Source: JACKHA01 sp041401985
GTDB taxonomy: Bacteria; Planctomycetota; Phycisphaerae; Phycisphaerales; UBA1924
Reading direction: 5' to 3'
DNA: 64,000 bases
NCBI GenBank assembly: GCA_041401985.1
Contig: JAWKTE010000010.1
Location: 117,641-181,640 of the forward strand
Positions 1 to 8,103 of the stretch are shown here, piece after piece. Every line of letters begins with the position of its first letter. Within the stretch, counting starts at the first letter, position 1. The notes under the pieces are model-generated. The model saw nothing but the letters and a program-made list of their open reading frames with translations, ran no database searches and had not been told where the DNA came from. Both the position numbers and the translations under genes were made by a program.

Positions 1-51
1 CAACCGACAGGCCCGCGACGCCGCGCTGCCGACGGGCCTACCAACACCGAC

Positions 52-1068
52 ATGCGGATCCTGTTCCTCGGCTCCGGGGCGTTCGGGCTGCCCACGCTGG
101 CGGCGCTGGCCGCGGCCCACCAGGTCGTGGGCGTCGTGACCCAGCCGGACCGGCCGGCCGGACGCGGGCGCGACCTGACGCCGACGCCGATCGGCGCGTG
201 GGCCGGGGAGCGCCTGCCCGGCGCGGTGCTGCTCAAGCCCGAGAACATCAACGAAACCGAGATGGTCGCCCGCGTCCGCGCGATCGACGCCGATGCCTGG
301 GTCGTGATCGCGTTCGGCCAGAAACTGGGGCGTCCGCTGCTCGAGGATCGGTTCTCCATCAACCTGCACGCGTCGCTGCTGCCGCGCTGGCGCGGGGCGG
401 CCCCGATCAACGCGGCCATCCTCGCGGGCGACGCGGAGACGGGCAACAGCGTCATCACGTTGGCGGACCGCATGGACGCGGGCGAGGTCCTGGGCACGTC
501 GCGCCGGGCCATCGAGCCGCGCCACACCGCCGGCGTGCTGCACGACCTGCTCGCGGCGGACGGGCCGACGCTGGTGCTCGACGTGCTGGCCCGCCACGCC
601 ACGGGCACCTTGCGGGGCCAGCGTCAGGACGAGTCGCTCGCAACGCGGGCGCCCAAACTGTCCAAGGCCGATGGCTGGATCGACTTCGGGACCACCGCCG
701 CGGAATGCCGAAGCAGGGTGCACGGGCTGACGCCGTGGCCGGGCGTGACGGCCGAACTGGATGGGATCGCGTTGAAACTGGTGCAAGTCGAAGCGGTGGG
801 GGAGGGGCAGACAGACGCGGCGTCGTCGGCTCGTGACGGCGTGCCGGGGGCGATCGTCGACGCGAACGAAGGCCTCGTCTCGTGCGCCGGCGGCACGCTG
901 CTCCACCTGATGCGGGTCACGCCCGCAGGGAAGCGGGAGATGGATTGGGGCGAGTTCGCGCGCGGGCGAGCGATCAAGGCCGGCGCGACGATGTCGTGCC
1001 CGAGCCTGCCGGTTCGGAACCAGTCGGGTTCGGCCTCGCCTGCGCCCGATCGGGAGCGTCGCGCATGA
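52..1068 (+). CDS. fmt: Methionyl-tRNA formyltransferase
   Basis: This cytoplasmic enzyme formylates the methionine on initiator tRNA using 10-formyltetrahydrofolate, which allows translation to start. The 338-residue product begins with the nucleotide-fold motif LFLGSGAFGLPTL. It carries the family signature HASLLPRWRGAAPI at residues 106-119, preceded by the catalytic Asn104 and His106, and Asp142 lies in RMDAGEVLG. The C-terminal half (about 205-320) is the OB-like tRNA-binding domain, with the HGLTPWPG motif. Length is close to the family norm of about 315. The stop overlaps the start of the next gene (ATGA), so the two are probably translationally coupled. The last 25 residues are low-complexity and may be an extension. 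Confidence 0.96.
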   Translation: MRILFLGSGAFGLPTLAALAAAHQVVGVVTQPDRPAGRGRDLTPTPIGAWAGERLPGAVLLKPENINETEMVARVRAIDADAWVVIAFGQKLGRPLLEDRFSINLHASLLPRWRGAAPINAAILAGDAETGNSVITLADRMDAGEVLGTSRRAIEPRHTAGVLHDLLAADGPTLVLDVLARHATGTLRGQRQDESLATRAPKLSKADGWIDFGTTAAECRSRVHGLTPWPGVTAELDGIALKLVQVEAVGEGQTDAASSARDGVPGAIVDANEGLVSCAGGTLLHLMRVTPAGKREMDWGEFARGRAIKAGATMSCPSLPVRNQSGSASPAPDRERRA

Positions 1069-1673
1069 GGCGGTGGGGCCTGCCACTCTGGGACCTGCTG
1101 GTGGGGGCGAAGCCGCGGGCGAAGCGTCCGCGCCCGCAACCCGACGCGCCTTCAACAAAGGAAGCCACGCCGCCAGCGTCCGGCCGGCCCACGCAGCCTT
1201 CGCGAAACCGTCGCCCCAAGCCCGCGCGCGAGACCATGGCCCAGCGCTACGACCGCGTCGCCCGCGACATGCTCGCGGCGTACGGGGTCAAGGTCCGACG
1301 CTGGCGCTCCGCCATGTCCGGCGTCGCCTGGGAGCTCAAGTACGACGACGGCACCGTCCGCCGGCTCATCGAGTCGCCGCGACCGCGCGGCCCGATGTCG
1401 ATGGCAATCTTTCTGCACGAGATCGGGCACCACGCGATCGGCTTCAACCGCTACAAGCCGCGCTGCCTCGAGGAGTACCACGCCTGGCGGTTCGCCATCG
1501 AGCAGATGGAAGCCACCGGCCTGAACGTGACGGACGCCGTTCGCCGGCGGATGCACGCCTCGCTGCACTACGCGATCGGCAAGGCGAGGCGGCGCGGCCT
1601 GGTCAGCCTGCCCGCCGAACTGGAACCGTTCGTGGCGGCCCCGCCGAAGCAACGCCGCCGCAAGCGCAAGTGA
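1065..1673 (+). CDS. Small HExxH putative metalloprotein
   Basis: This is a 202-residue protein of unknown function. The N-terminal 60 residues are basic and proline-rich. A compact domain follows, with the zinc-peptidase-like motif HEIGHH at residues 118-123, and acidic residues in CLEEYHAWRF about 15 residues later could supply a third ligand. This layout resembles ImmA/IrrE-type or other small gluzincin-like proteins, but no specific family was recognised. No signal peptide is visible, so it is probably cytoplasmic. The ATG overlaps the fmt stop by four bases, and the same strand and coupling suggest co-expression with fmt. The overlap chose this start over an upstream in-frame ATG that lies inside fmt. 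Confidence 0.75.
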   Translation: MRRWGLPLWDLLVGAKPRAKRPRPQPDAPSTKEATPPASGRPTQPSRNRRPKPARETMAQRYDRVARDMLAAYGVKVRRWRSAMSGVAWELKYDDGTVRRLIESPRPRGPMSMAIFLHEIGHHAIGFNRYKPRCLEEYHAWRFAIEQMEATGLNVTDAVRRRMHASLHYAIGKARRRGLVSLPAELEPFVAAPPKQRRRKRK

Positions 1674-1684
1674 CCCACCGCACC

Positions 1685-1745
1685 CCTCCCCCGCGTGCGG
1701 GGGAGGTGTCATGCGAGGCTCCGCGAGCATGACGGAGGGGGCAGT
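1685..1745. repeat. GC-rich hairpin repeat, copy 1
   Basis: A 22-base near-perfect palindrome (CCTCCCCCGC-GT-GCGGGGGAGG, 1685-1706) is followed by a second imperfect inverted stretch around ATGCGAGGCTCCGCGAGCAT. It lies just after the 1065-1673 gene. The same unit recurs at 5217-5238 and, in the opposite orientation, at 5292-5378, so it is a dispersed intergenic repeat rather than only a terminator. Confidence 0.75.
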
Positions 1746-1843
1746 TCCGCGCTCATCGGTGCAAGATGCCGACAGCATGCTTGCTCAGCGCAGCAAGCAT
1801 GCCACACTCTGATCGCTTGATTCTGTTCGGGCGAGCGATCCGC

Positions 1844-2422
1844 TCACGCCGCGACGTTGGTCGCCTGCTCGATCGCCTCGACGACCTGGCGGACCTGGAA
1901 CGGCTTGCGGAGGAAGCCCTGGTAGCCCTGGGACCGCAGGCCGTGGGCCTGGCCGTCGGTCAGTTTGCCCGACATGGCGATGACCTTGGTCTGCTGGAGG
2001 TTCTCGGAGACGCGGACGAACCGGAGCAGTTCCCGCGGCTCCTGGTCGCCCAGATGCACGTCCATGAGCATGACATGGGGCTTGAACCGCTCGGCCTCGG
2101 CCCCGGCCTCGAAGCCGGATGTCGCGGTCCGCACGTCATACGAGGTCTGTTCGGTCAGCACCCGCTTGAGCACCTCCACGACCTCGCGCTCGTCGTCGAC
2201 GACCAGCACCCGCGTCCGCCCGGATTCGAGGGCGTCCATCGGGATGTTGTGGTCCCGCATGAACTTGCGGAGTTCGGTGACCGGGATGCGTCGGTCCTTG
2301 GAGCCGGGGATGCGGTACCCGCCCAGCGTGCCCGAGTCGAACCACTTCGACACGGTGCGGGGGGCCACGTTGCAGATCTTGGCGACCTCGCCGGTCGTGA
2401 GGACTTCCTTTTCGATCGACAT
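1844..2422 (-). CDS. HTH-receiver response regulator
   Basis: This 192-residue regulator has an N-terminal MerR/excisionase-type helix-turn-helix (residues about 9-57, LTTGEVAKICNVAPRTVSKW) that reads as a DNA-binding module. A CheY-like receiver domain follows (about 70-190). The receiver has the acidic pair Asp76-Asp77, phosphoacceptor Asp121 in MLMDVHLGD, Ser151 and the conserved Lys173 in LRKPF, so it should be phosphorylatable. No cognate histidine kinase is adjacent. The start at 2422 is preferred because GAGGTG lies six bases upstream; the longer reading frame is low-complexity. The DNA-binding-first order is inverted relative to most response regulators. The target is unknown. Confidence 0.9.
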   Translation of the reverse strand: MSIEKEVLTTGEVAKICNVAPRTVSKWFDSGTLGGYRIPGSKDRRIPVTELRKFMRDHNIPMDALESGRTRVLVVDDEREVVEVLKRVLTEQTSYDVRTATSGFEAGAEAERFKPHVMLMDVHLGDQEPRELLRFVRVSENLQQTKVIAMSGKLTDGQAHGLRSQGYQGFLRKPFQVRQVVEAIEQATNVAA

Positions 2423-2590
2423 CGCGGCACCTCGGGAGACGCAGAGGGGGCGGGGGGTCGGCGCTCCGGCCCCGTCGGTGGGGTTGATCGGCCGGTCCAA
2501 GCCCCCGCTTGACCCCCGCGCGGCTTGCCGGAAGCGGGGTCCGGCCCCGGCCCGCCGGTCCCGCGACTTTCCGGACCATGGCGGTCCCGA

Positions 2591-2620
2591 TTGACACGTT
2601 GGCCCGGTGGTCGGTAGTCT
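2591..2620 (+). promoter_or_regulatory. Possible sigma-70 promoter
   Basis: TTGACA at 2591-2596 matches the -35 consensus exactly. TAGTCT follows 18 bases later at 2615-2620 as a partial -10. It points towards the exported protein starting at 2893 and would leave a leader of about 265 bases. A second -10-like TATAAG lies near 2691. Planctomycete promoters often diverge from consensus, so this is tentative. Confidence 0.35.
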
Positions 2621-2892
2621 CCCCGCCCCGCGGCTCGGAAACGAGCGGCGGGTTGTCGGAGACAAAGGATCAGATTTCGGGGTCGGACCGTATAAGATGA
2701 CCCCTTCCGACTCGCCCCCGGGCTTGGGGATCGCCGCGGGCGAGTCCGCATCGTCGAAGGATCGGCACCGTCCGGTAGAGGCTCGTGGCGCTGGCCACGG
2801 GGTCGCGCCGGCGGAATCGACGCCCCAATCGATCGCCCGGTCGGGCAGTCTCGTCGGATCGGCACGTCAGGCAAGCAGGTCAGGAGCGCAGC

Positions 2893-5109
2893 GTGGCACA
2901 AGTCAGCACGAGCAGGGCCGTCCTCATCACCATGGTGGCCGGCATGGGCATGGCCCTTTGTGGCCCGGTCGTGCCGATGGCCTCGGCCCAGCCGACCCAG
3001 TCCGTGCAGACGATGTCGCCGGACCAACTCGTCCGCGACTACGTGCACTTCGTGCTGATCGCCCGCCCGGACCTGGCCAGCAGCGTCGCGACCGAAATCC
3101 TCCGCCGAAACATCCCCGGCGCGGAGTTCGTGGACCTGGTCGAGGAGTCCACGGAAGACCTCGAGCGGTTCCAGGCCGCCGTCATCGCGCACGGGCGGAT
3201 GGAGGGCGGGCGCGAGACCTCCGAGGCGCTGTGGGCGTTGTACAACCAGGGCAAACTCGACCGCAGCCGCAACGCGGACCAGATCGCCGAGGCGATCCAG
3301 ATGCTCCTCGGCGACGCCCGGGCCCGCCTGCTGGCGCGTGAGCGTCTGGTGGCGGCCGGCGAGTACGCCATGACCCAGATGGTCGAGGTGCTGGTCTCGC
3401 GGACCAACGACCGCCTGCGGGCCGAGGTCGCCCGTCTGATGGTTGACATGGGCCAGCAGGCGGTGATGCCGCTGTGCACGCTGCTGCCCGGGGCCGAGCC
3501 CGTGGTGCAGGAGCAGGTGGCCGACCTGCTCGGGCTGATCGGGTACCGCACGGCGATCCCGTACCTCTATGACACCGCTGCCCAGACGCAGGTGGCCGCG
3601 GTCCGCCAGGCGTGCGCCCGTGCCTTGGAGCGGCTGGGTCGCTCCCCCGGCGGGGCGAACGTGGCCAACGAGTACCTGATCCTGGCCGAGCGGTTCTACG
3701 ACGAGCAGCGTGAGGTGACCTCGTTCCCCGGCGAGGGCACGCAACTGCTCTGGTCGTTCCGCCCCGAGACGGGCCTGCGGAGCACCGGCATCCGCACCGA
3801 GGTCTTCCACGAGGCGGTGGCAATGGGCCTGGCCGAGCGGGCTTTGCAACTGGACCAGACCAACGCGTCGGCGACCTCGATGTGGGTCGCCTCGAACCTC
3901 TCGCGTGAGATCGACACGCCCAGTGGCTACCGCAACCCGGCGTACGCGGCGACGCGGCGCGGGGCCGATTTCTACGCCATCTCGGCGGGCACGAACATCT
4001 CGATGCGGGTGCTGCTGCGGGCGATCGACGACCGCGACACGCCGCTGTCGCTGCGGGCCATCGCCTCGGCGGCCAAGACCGCCGGGCCGGCGGCGCTGGC
4101 GGGGTCGGTCGAACTCGGGCAGATCGGCGACGGGCAGCGTCGCCCGCTGGTCGAGGCCCTGACCTATCCGAACCGTCGCGTGCGGTACGAGGCGGCCCTG
4201 GCCTTCGGCATCGCCCAGCCCCGCCAGACGTTCCCCGGCGTGGAGCGGGTGGTGCCGACGCTGGCCGCGGCCGTGCGTGACCCCGGCGCCCAGTACGCGG
4301 TTGTGGTGTCGCCCGACGCGGAGCGGTACAACTCGATCCGCCGGATCCTGGAGGCCCAGGGCTTCCAGGTGCTGCCGAGCGTGCAGCGGATCGGCGACGC
4401 CCAGCGGGAGATCAACGCGGTGCCGGGGATCGACGTGATCGTCGTGAACCTGACGCAGGACACGACGCGCGAGCAGATCGACGAGATCCGGCGCAACGAC
4501 CGCCTGGCCGCCACGCCGGTGGTGGCGCTGGTCAGCGGCGAGGGGTACACGACGCTGGGGCGCATCTACGAGCGCGACAGCGCGACCGCCATCCGCCCGC
4601 TGGGTTCGGGCGAGGGCGAGATCCGCAACACGATCGCCGGGCTGGTCGAGCGGACCTCCGGCGGGCCGTTCTCGAGCCAGGAGGCCCAGGCGTATCGCGA
4701 TCGCGCCCTGGACGTGATGCTGAACCTGGCGATCTCGGGCAACGAGGTGCTGAGCGTGGCCGACGCGAGCGAGACGCTGATCGCCTCGCTGGAGTCGTCC
4801 AACCCGATCATCCGCCTCCGCGTCGCGGAGATCCTCTCCTACGTCAACAACGAGCGGGTGCAGATCGCCCTGGCCGACATGGCGATGAACGCCAACCTGT
4901 CCGAGGGCGAGCGGGTGGAGATCCTGGGTCGCGTCGCGGCGTCCGCGAAGCGGTTCGGCAACCGCCTCGAGAGCCGCCAGGTGACCCGCCTGGTCGCCCT
5001 GGCCCGCTCGACGGAGGCCAGCGAGCAGGAAGCCAGCGCGGCGTCGGCCCTGCTGGGCGCCCTCAACGCCCAGAGCCAGGGCGTGGTCCCGCTGATCCTG
5101 GGCAACTGA
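2893..5109 (+). CDS. Exported HEAT-like repeat protein with degenerate receiver domain
   Basis: This is a 738-residue exported protein of unknown role. The GTG start at 2893 follows CAGGAG and gives a signal peptide of about 33 residues ending in PMASAQ. The body is built of alpha-helical HEAT/armadillo-like repeats (for example residues 165-260 and 390-450, and again in the last 130 residues). Between them, about residues 470-590, is a segment patterned like a CheY receiver (YAVVVSPDAERYNSIRRIL ... DVIVVNL ... TPVVALVSG). The phosphoacceptor Asp is Asn and the usual Lys is Arg, so phosphorylation is not expected. A long leader and a strong downstream terminator mark it as a single transcription unit. 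Scaffolding is a guess from the repeats. Confidence 0.8.
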   Translation: MAQVSTSRAVLITMVAGMGMALCGPVVPMASAQPTQSVQTMSPDQLVRDYVHFVLIARPDLASSVATEILRRNIPGAEFVDLVEESTEDLERFQAAVIAHGRMEGGRETSEALWALYNQGKLDRSRNADQIAEAIQMLLGDARARLLARERLVAAGEYAMTQMVEVLVSRTNDRLRAEVARLMVDMGQQAVMPLCTLLPGAEPVVQEQVADLLGLIGYRTAIPYLYDTAAQTQVAAVRQACARALERLGRSPGGANVANEYLILAERFYDEQREVTSFPGEGTQLLWSFRPETGLRSTGIRTEVFHEAVAMGLAERALQLDQTNASATSMWVASNLSREIDTPSGYRNPAYAATRRGADFYAISAGTNISMRVLLRAIDDRDTPLSLRAIASAAKTAGPAALAGSVELGQIGDGQRRPLVEALTYPNRRVRYEAALAFGIAQPRQTFPGVERVVPTLAAAVRDPGAQYAVVVSPDAERYNSIRRILEAQGFQVLPSVQRIGDAQREINAVPGIDVIVVNLTQDTTREQIDEIRRNDRLAATPVVALVSGEGYTTLGRIYERDSATAIRPLGSGEGEIRNTIAGLVERTSGGPFSSQEAQAYRDRALDVMLNLAISGNEVLSVADASETLIASLESSNPIIRLRVAEILSYVNNERVQIALADMAMNANLSEGERVEILGRVAASAKRFGNRLESRQVTRLVALARSTEASEQEASAASALLGALNAQSQGVVPLILGN

Positions 5110-5174
5110 TTGGTCGCCAGGCGATCCGGCACGGGCCGATAAGGCCCGAGAGAACGCGAGCGTGAATCCGAACG

Positions 5175-5209
5175 AGCCCCGGGACCAGGTGCCCGGGGCT
5201 TTGTTGTTC
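5175..5209 (+). terminator. Rho-independent terminator
   Basis: AGCCCCGGG (5175-5183) pairs perfectly with CCCGGGGCT (5192-5200) around an eight-base loop and is followed by TTTGTTGTT. It lies 65 bases after the stop of the exported HEAT-like protein. Confidence 0.8.
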
Positions 5210-5216
5210 CCGAACT

Positions 5217-5378
5217 CCTCCCCCGCGTGCGGGGGAGGTGGCCCGGGAGGCTCTGCGACTGGGCCGGGGGGTGTGGACTGCCGCTGCCCGACTGCCCCCT
5301 CCGTCATGCTCGCGGGGCCTCGCATGACAACTCCCCCGCACGCGGGGGACATGACACCTCCCCCGCACGCGGGGGAGG
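5217..5378. repeat. Clustered GC-rich hairpin repeats, copies 2 and 3
   Basis: One copy of the palindrome seen at 1685 lies at 5217-5238. From 5292 to 5378 is an inverted copy of the whole 60-base unit, plus an extra palindrome, with CCCCCGCACGCGGGGG appearing twice. The head-to-head arrangement could fold into a long cruciform. It fills the 565-base gap before the first pilin gene. Confidence 0.7.
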
Positions 5379-5542
5379 AGTGCTGTTCCAATCCGGTTTC
5401 TGGACCCGTTCCCGGCGTCGGTGTCCGCGTAACGCCGTTGGTGGGGGTGTGCAGGCGTTGCAGGCGTCAGCACCGGCGCGTGGATTCTGCGTCGTGCGTA
5501 AGGGCTGCGAAGCACGCGGGCTGGGGTGTCGATGGACCTGGC

Positions 5543-5562
5543 AGCCGGAGAGGACTCCGGCT
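5543..5562 (+). promoter_or_regulatory. Leader hairpin upstream of pseudopilin gene
   Basis: AGCCGGAG (5543-5550) pairs with CTCCGGCT (5555-5562) around an AGGA loop. It lies about 110 bases before the pseudopilin ATG, so it probably sits in the mRNA leader. No known riboswitch class was recognised in 5403-5674. Confidence 0.35.
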
Positions 5563-5674
5563 CCCGGCGGCGGCGGGATTCGCTCGGCCGCAGGGAGGTC
5601 GGCCGATGCGTTGTCGGCCCCCGTCGCCACGCCCAGGGATTGGGCACGCCAGTCTGGCACAAGGAGCATGCAGC

Positions 5675-6118
5675 ATGAAGGTCACTCGTCGGATCCGCAA
5701 GGCGTTTACGCTGGTCGAAATCCTCATCGTCGTCGTGATTCTGGGCATCCTGGCCGCGATCGTTGTCCCGCAGTTCACCAACGCGGCCAATGAGGCCCGT
5801 GGCGGCAACATCGATACCCAGGAGTCCACCATCCAGAATCAGCTCGAGCTGTACGCGGCTCGCAACAACGGCAACTACCCCGATCTCACCGATCCGGCCG
5901 AGGACTGGGATGCCCTGGTCGCCGCCGGCTACTTCAAGGAGCCCCCGGCCAACCCGTTCGATCAGGACGCCGACCCCACGGACGTGGTCCTGTTCGGTGA
6001 CAACACGACCACCATCGCCGACATCGAGGCCGCCGCGGCCGCCGCCGACCCCGCCGCCGGCGCCTGGCTGTACAACCTGGAGAACGGCATCCTGCGTGCC
6101 GCTCGCGATGGCAACTGA
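5675..6118 (+). CDS. Type II secretion/pilus major pseudopilin-like protein
   Basis: This 147-residue protein has the prepilin signature. A short basic leader (MKVTRRIRKA) precedes FTLVEILIVVVILGILAA, where a prepilin peptidase would cut before Phe and methylate it; the Glu at +5 needed for assembly is present. The extracellular part is acidic, with an alanine-rich stretch near 120-130, and lacks the calcium-site pattern of classical GspG proteins. An AAGGAG ribosome site lies eight bases upstream. It is followed by a terminator and then a closely related pilin gene, which suggests local duplication. Major pseudopilin (GspG-like) is the best guess; a type IV pilin is possible. The assembly ATPase and secretin are not in the window. 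Confidence 0.88.
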   Translation: MKVTRRIRKAFTLVEILIVVVILGILAAIVVPQFTNAANEARGGNIDTQESTIQNQLELYAARNNGNYPDLTDPAEDWDALVAAGYFKEPPANPFDQDADPTDVVLFGDNTTTIADIEAAAAAADPAAGAWLYNLENGILRAARDGN

Positions 6119-6155
6119 TCGGGTCTGAACGCCCAAGCGGCGTGACACCAGAAGA

Positions 6156-6190
6156 GGCGGCTGGTTCCTAACGGGACCGGCCGCCCTTTT
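6156..6190 (+). terminator. Terminator between pilin genes
   Basis: GGCGGCTGGTTCC (6156-6168) and GGGACCGGCCGCC (6173-6185) form a 13-base-pair stem if two G-U pairs are allowed, with a TAAC loop and CTTTT after it. It separates the two pilin genes and could give the first a higher or separate transcript level. Confidence 0.75.
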
Positions 6191-6234
6191 CCGCATCCGC
6201 CCCAGCCCGCGTGGGGACCGCCCGGAGGTGCCTC

Positions 6235-6687
6235 ATGGTTCTTTCGCCCCGATCGACCGTTCGGCTCGCCCGCCGCGCGTTCACGCTCGTCGAGATCCTG
6301 ATCGTCGTGGTGATCCTGGGGATCCTCGCGGCGATCGTGGTGCCGCAGTTCGCCAACGCGACGCAGGAGTCATCGATCCAGACCACGGTGTACGAACTGG
6401 AGAAACTCCGCCGGGCGATGAGCGTTTACCAGGCCCGCCACCGCAACGACCTGCCCCCGGTGGCCGAGGGCTTTGGCACCTGGGCTGATCTGGTCGCCGA
6501 CGGGGAGTACCTCAAGGAGGCTCCGCGGAACCCGTACGTGGGCGGCGACAACGCGATCTACATCATCATCGCGGGCGCCCCGGACGCGGGCTACCAGCAG
6601 GACCACGGCTGGGTCTTCGACGACGTCACGGGCGAGATCTGGGCCGGGTCGTTCGACATCGACGACCAGCCGCTGCCTCGCCCGTAG
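6235..6687 (+). CDS. Second pseudopilin-like protein
   Basis: This 150-residue prepilin-type protein is preceded by GGAGGTG at 6223-6229. After the basic leader LARRA, the segment FTLVEILIVVVILGILAA is identical to that of the gene at 5675, and VVPQFANA almost so, which indicates duplication. The globular part differs and contains a run-on beta-rich region (NAIYIIIAGAPDAGY, DHGWVFDDVTGEIW) like GspG-type pseudopilin heads. Glu+5 is present. It would be inserted in the inner membrane, processed by a prepilin peptidase and added to a pseudopilus. Whether it replaces or co-assembles with the upstream pilin is unknown. Confidence 0.86.
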   Translation: MVLSPRSTVRLARRAFTLVEILIVVVILGILAAIVVPQFANATQESSIQTTVYELEKLRRAMSVYQARHRNDLPPVAEGFGTWADLVADGEYLKEAPRNPYVGGDNAIYIIIAGAPDAGYQQDHGWVFDDVTGEIWAGSFDIDDQPLPRP

Positions 6688-6815
6688 CGTCCCAGAACAC
6701 GCGGCGTCGGGCGGGTCGATGTCCGCCCGACGCCGATCCGACTTGTGCCTCGGGCTTATCGCGCAGCCCCGTCCGGCCGATACCGATGCAGGCACCGACC
6801 CAGGAGCACTCGGCC

Positions 6816-7253
6816 ATGCAGGGACAGCGGTACACGAACGGCATTCTGACGGCGATCGCGGCCCTGTTGGGCCTGAACCTGGCCGGGCAGGCCCTCGACC
6901 GCGGGCACTCGCTCGCGCCCGAGGCCAGCGTCGCCCAGGCCCAGCCCGAGCAGTACCGGCGCGACGGTGCGGCCACGCCCCGCCCGCTGAGCGTCTCGAC
7001 CGACCCGACCGAGGGCGGGATGGTGAGCGCGGGCGAGCAGCGGAAACTGATGCTCGCGGAACTGCGGAGCATCGTGACGCGTCTGTCGTCGATCGAACAG
7101 CACCTGGCCTCCGGCATCAGCGTGACCGTGACGGACATGCCGCCGGTCGAGATGCAGGGCGGCCAGACGGGGGCCCAGAACCAGGGCGGGAATCCGAACG
7201 CCGCGCCCGCGATCAACGCCCAGGCCGAGGCCTCGCCCTCGAACGAGCCGTAA
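6816..7253 (+). CDS. Membrane-anchored protein in pilin cluster, unknown function
   Basis: This 145-residue protein has an N-terminal hydrophobic segment (ILTAIAALLGLNLAGQALD, about residues 9-27) that could be an uncleaved anchor or signal peptide. A short helical region follows (QRKLMLAELRSIVTRLSSIEQHL, about 80-105) with coiled-coil heptad spacing. The tail is Gln/Asn/Pro-rich and probably disordered. The ATG at 6816 is preferred because AGGAG lies about ten bases upstream; an in-frame ATG at 6786 would add ten residues. It sits between two pseudopilin genes on the same strand, so a role in pilus or secretion assembly is plausible. No family was recognised. Confidence 0.7.
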   Translation: MQGQRYTNGILTAIAALLGLNLAGQALDRGHSLAPEASVAQAQPEQYRRDGAATPRPLSVSTDPTEGGMVSAGEQRKLMLAELRSIVTRLSSIEQHLASGISVTVTDMPPVEMQGGQTGAQNQGGNPNAAPAINAQAEASPSNEP

Positions 7254-7318
7254 GGGGCCAGTCCACAAGGGAGAGAGCCCGGGCGTCTGCTGGAGGCCCG
7301 GTTGTGAGGAGGGGACCG

Positions 7319-7936
7319 ATGGGAACGCACGCCGCTCGCACGCCACGCCAGGTGGTCAGTCGCCGCATGGGTCCGGGCTCGCGGTGGGATCGCAAGGGGC
7401 CGCGGTTGGCCTACACGCTGATCGAGGTGCTGGTGGTGGTGGCGATCCTGGGGATCGCCAGCGCGATGGTCATCCCGAACGTGAGTTCGGCGGGCGTGCT
7501 GCGTGGGCAGGCGTCGGTGCGGGCCGTGGTCTCGGACCTGACGTTCGCCCAGGCCGACGCGATGGCGTTCCAGTCCGGGCGCGCGATCGTCTTCGACGTG
7601 GACGAGAACCGGTACGTCGTGTGCAGCGTCAACGGCTCCACGATCGACCCGGAGACCGATGCGCTCTACGACCCCTCGCGGACCGACGGCATCCTCGGAC
7701 TGAACCTCAATGAGGGGCAGTACGCCAACGCCAGGTTTGAGTCTGTTGACATCGATGGCGGCATCGTGCTGATCTTCGACGAGCAGGGCGCACCGGTCGC
7801 GGCCCCGCTGAGCAACACGCCCTCGGCCGGCGGGACCATCACGATCCTGAGCGAGGGGTTCCGGTACACGATCTCGATCGACGGGTTCACGGGGCACATC
7901 ACGACCGACCGGGAGGAAGTGGCGGCGGGCACCTGA
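7319..7936 (+). CDS. GspH/FimT-type minor pseudopilin
   Basis: This 205-residue protein has the prepilin signature at residues about 32-52 (YTLIEVLVVVAILGIASA), with Tyr at +1 and the conserved Glu+5 after a long basic leader of about 31 residues. The region after the helix (RAVVSDLTFAQADAMAFQS, then RAIVFDVDENRYVV) matches the GspH/FimT pattern, in which a second conserved stretch of the minor pseudopilin packs against the helix. The ribosome site GAGGAGGGG lies just upstream. It is third or fourth in a same-strand pilin cluster. It probably acts at the tip of a pseudopilus; the exact substrate is unknown. Confidence 0.85.
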   Translation: MGTHAARTPRQVVSRRMGPGSRWDRKGPRLAYTLIEVLVVVAILGIASAMVIPNVSSAGVLRGQASVRAVVSDLTFAQADAMAFQSGRAIVFDVDENRYVVCSVNGSTIDPETDALYDPSRTDGILGLNLNEGQYANARFESVDIDGGIVLIFDEQGAPVAAPLSNTPSAGGTITILSEGFRYTISIDGFTGHITTDREEVAAGT

Positions 7937-8103
7937 ACGCCCCGGCCGTCCCGGGTCCGTGTGGTCCGGGAACCGCGGAATCGCCAGCGAGATCGCTGGT
8001 TCTCGGGCTGGCCAAGGGGTGGCGCGATCGCCGAAACAGGCGTGGGTCTGGCCGCGCTGGCTGGGACGGGGTATGTTGAAGAGGCGGTCACGGGGGCCTG
8101 CGC

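Noticed and set aside
1..51. End of an upstream gene before fmt
   Set aside because: Only 51 bases are available and no stop codon anchors a frame, so the upstream gene cannot be called.
2155..5391. Very long minus-strand open frame of 1078 codons opposite the HEAT-like gene
   Set aside because: It is a shadow frame of the coding strand. GC-rich DNA with high third-position GC leaves long stop-free antisense frames, and the protein is low-complexity without motifs.
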